From contig CALLAW010000008.1 in NCBI GenBank assembly GCA_938001865.1, positions 61,131-125,130 of the forward strand: a stretch of 64,000 nt of DNA, in the 5' to 3' direction. Below, piece after piece: positions 62,962 through 64,000 of this stretch; the first letter of the stretch is position 1; every line of letters begins with the position of its first letter. The notes beneath the pieces were generated by a model. That model saw only the letters and a program-made list of their open reading frames with translations, did not search any database and had not been told where the DNA came from. The position numbers were made by a program, and so were the translations under genes. This DNA is from an uncultured Saprospiraceae bacterium. Lineage in GTDB: Bacteria > Bacteroidota > Bacteroidia > Chitinophagales > Saprospiraceae.

Positions 62962-63258
62962 ATGGACATTAAAATTGTAAGAGAAGAGACAGCGAGCACT
63001 AACTACTTTGAAGCTTATGCTAAAGAAACACTATCAAAGTATTTTGAAAAGTATCCATTCGTAGAAAGTATAAAGGTATTTTTCAGAGGAAAAGACCACC
63101 CATATAAAAAAGTAAAACTCCAAGTAAGACTCAAAGGCAAAGATGTCTTCGTCGAAGCGAAAGGAGACAGACATGATAGAGCAATCGATGCCGCATCACA
63201 TAAACTTAGAACTCAAGTAGAAAAATATAAGACTAAGCGATATAAAAAGGTATCATAA
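62962..63258 (+). CDS. HPF/RaiA-type ribosome-associated protein
   Basis: From the ATG at 62962 (MDIKIVREETASTNYFEAYA) the 98-residue protein matches the short HPF/YfiA domain with IKVFFRGKDHPYKKVKLQV, the core GKDVFVEAKGDRHDRAIDAA and a basic C-terminal end. These proteins bind the decoding centre and help ribosomes hibernate or dimerise during stress. The longer frame from 62917 is not supported by the family start. Terminator follows. Confidence 0.9.
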   Translation: MDIKIVREETASTNYFEAYAKETLSKYFEKYPFVESIKVFFRGKDHPYKKVKLQVRLKGKDVFVEAKGDRHDRAIDAASHKLRTQVEKYKTKRYKKVS

Positions 63259-63282
63259 CCACACACTCCAAAAGAATGCAAA

Positions 63283-63321
63283 GAAGGTCACTCCAGTAAT
63301 GAAGTGGCCTTCCTTTTTTTT
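63283..63321 (+). terminator. Rho-independent terminator after the HPF-like gene
   Basis: GAAGGTCACT (63283-63292) and AGTGGCCTTC (63303-63312) pair with one G:T, followed by eight T. Confidence 0.88.
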
Positions 63322-63374
63322 ACACCATCAATCAGAAAAAAATCACTCTAAGATATCCTAACCTGCAATCTACT

Positions 63375-64000
63375 ATGAAATATGACCTCAATGACCTTAA
63401 GGCTAACTTGATAGAGTCTCCAGTCTATCACCTCCAAGGTATGACTTGCCAAGGATGTGCCAATTCAATCCAAAACCATCTCAACAAGCTGGCACAAGTC
63501 AGTGAAGCCAAAGTCGACAAGCAGTCAGATACTCTACAACTGACCCTCACCGAAGAACTGACACTCAGCCAGCTCAACGACTCTCTGCAATCCCTAGACT
63601 CTAAGTATCTCGCAACTCCTCTGACAACATCCAATGCCGCAGTCTCTCCTCAGGGGGATCCTGCTCCAAGCGTGGAGTCAACTCCGACACAGAGAAGTTG
63701 GTTCTCTACCTACAAACCAATCTTACTTATCTTCTCATACTTGGTTGCAGTCACAGCTCTGATTCAATATCTCTCGGGAGACTTCCAAGTCTCAGTCTGG
63801 ATGCGGCACTTTATGGCTGGATTCTTTCTTATCTTCTCCTTCTTCAAGTTGCTTAACCTGAAGGCATTTGCCCAGAGCTACCAGATGTATGATATCATTG
63901 CCAAGAGATGGCCAAGCTGGGGATATATCTATGCATTCATCGAACTTGGCCTCGGACTGAGTTACGTCACAGGATTATACCCGTTGATTACTAATAGCAT
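63375..64000 (+). CDS. HMA-domain + MauE/DoxX-like membrane protein (partial, 3' end outside)
   Basis: The frame from ATG 63375 stays open to the window edge (208 residues). It begins MKYDLNDLKAN and contains a heavy-metal-associated domain with the GMTCQGC metal motif (CxxC) at about residue 22, a Ser/Pro-rich linker, and then at least three membrane helices of the MauE/DoxX type (PILLIFSYLVAVTALIQYLS, RHFMAGFFLIFSFFKLLNLK, YIYAFIELGLGLSYVTGL). Such fusions of a metal-binding HMA domain with a small membrane protein are found in Bacteroidota and probably pass copper or another soft metal at the membrane. The end of the gene lies outside the window. Confidence 0.82.
   Translation, partial: MKYDLNDLKANLIESPVYHLQGMTCQGCANSIQNHLNKLAQVSEAKVDKQSDTLQLTLTEELTLSQLNDSLQSLDSKYLATPLTTSNAAVSPQGDPAPSVESTPTQRSWFSTYKPILLIFSYLVAVTALIQYLSGDFQVSVWMRHFMAGFFLIFSFFKLLNLKAFAQSYQMYDIIAKRWPSWGYIYAFIELGLGLSYVTGLYPLITNS

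Overview
The window looks like chromosomal DNA of a member of the Bacteroidota, most likely a marine or freshwater Saprospirales/Lewinella-type bacterium (the lineage is inferred). Support comes from five secreted proteins with type IX secretion (T9SS) C-terminal sorting domains, a TonB-dependent receptor with an N-terminal carboxypeptidase-regulatory-like domain, a fused SecDF, a fused E1 alpha/beta dehydrogenase, the Bacteroidota-type GlmU-like protein, and several TAnnTTTG (-7) promoter elements. Base composition is moderately AT-rich and even. I saw no tRNA, rRNA, CRISPR array, insertion sequence or phage gene.

Layout. 1-9.8 kb: housekeeping and envelope genes (partial dolichyl-phosphate-mannose-synthase-like glycosyltransferase, E1 fusion, DUF1573 protein, YaaA, exported beta-rich protein, voltage-gated K+ channel, DoxX protein, alpha/beta hydrolase, polysaccharide-deacetylase lipoprotein). 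10-26.5 kb: large secreted proteins: an M4 thermolysin-like protease, a 2156-residue CEMIP/TMEM2-like G8 and beta-helix protein ending in eleven MopE-type metal-binding repeats, a repeat-built DUF1508 protein with a C-terminal membrane anchor, and a CotH/lamin-tail protein. 26.7-38.3 kb: a glycan/exopolysaccharide region with an ALG5-like GT2, a very large PTPS-related membrane protein translationally coupled to a lipoprotein and a membrane-anchored GH-A hydrolase, a GT4, a Wzx-like flippase and a TPR/YaiO-like outer-membrane barrel. 38.3-42.3 kb: a minus-strand operon of Nudix, single-domain receiver, H-NOX nitric-oxide sensor, PAS histidine kinase, Hpt and LytTR regulator, which together look like a complete NO-responsive phosphorelay split into separate proteins. 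42.3-64 kb: pyrE, M42 aminopeptidase, UbiA-like membrane protein, TonB receptor with a T9SS-exported hydrolase-like protein, a PorE-like OmpA lipoprotein, PDZ-T9SS protein, SecDF, BON-LysM protein, TPR membrane protein, spermidine-synthase-like and GlmU-like proteins, ribosomal protein L31B, YraN, bifunctional PGI/PMI, SH3 membrane protein, HPF-like ribosome factor, and a partial HMA/MauE membrane protein.

How the parts fit: SecDF and the PorE-like protein would serve export of the T9SS cargo found here (M4 protease, G8 protein, CotH protein, hydrolase-like protein, PDZ protein). The H-NOX relay lies next to the glycan genes and ends in a LytTR DNA-binding regulator, so control of surface polysaccharide or biofilm by NO is an attractive but untested idea. 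Most starts were chosen where family knowledge, signal peptides or a -7 element disagree with the longest reading frame; these choices are stated in each entry.
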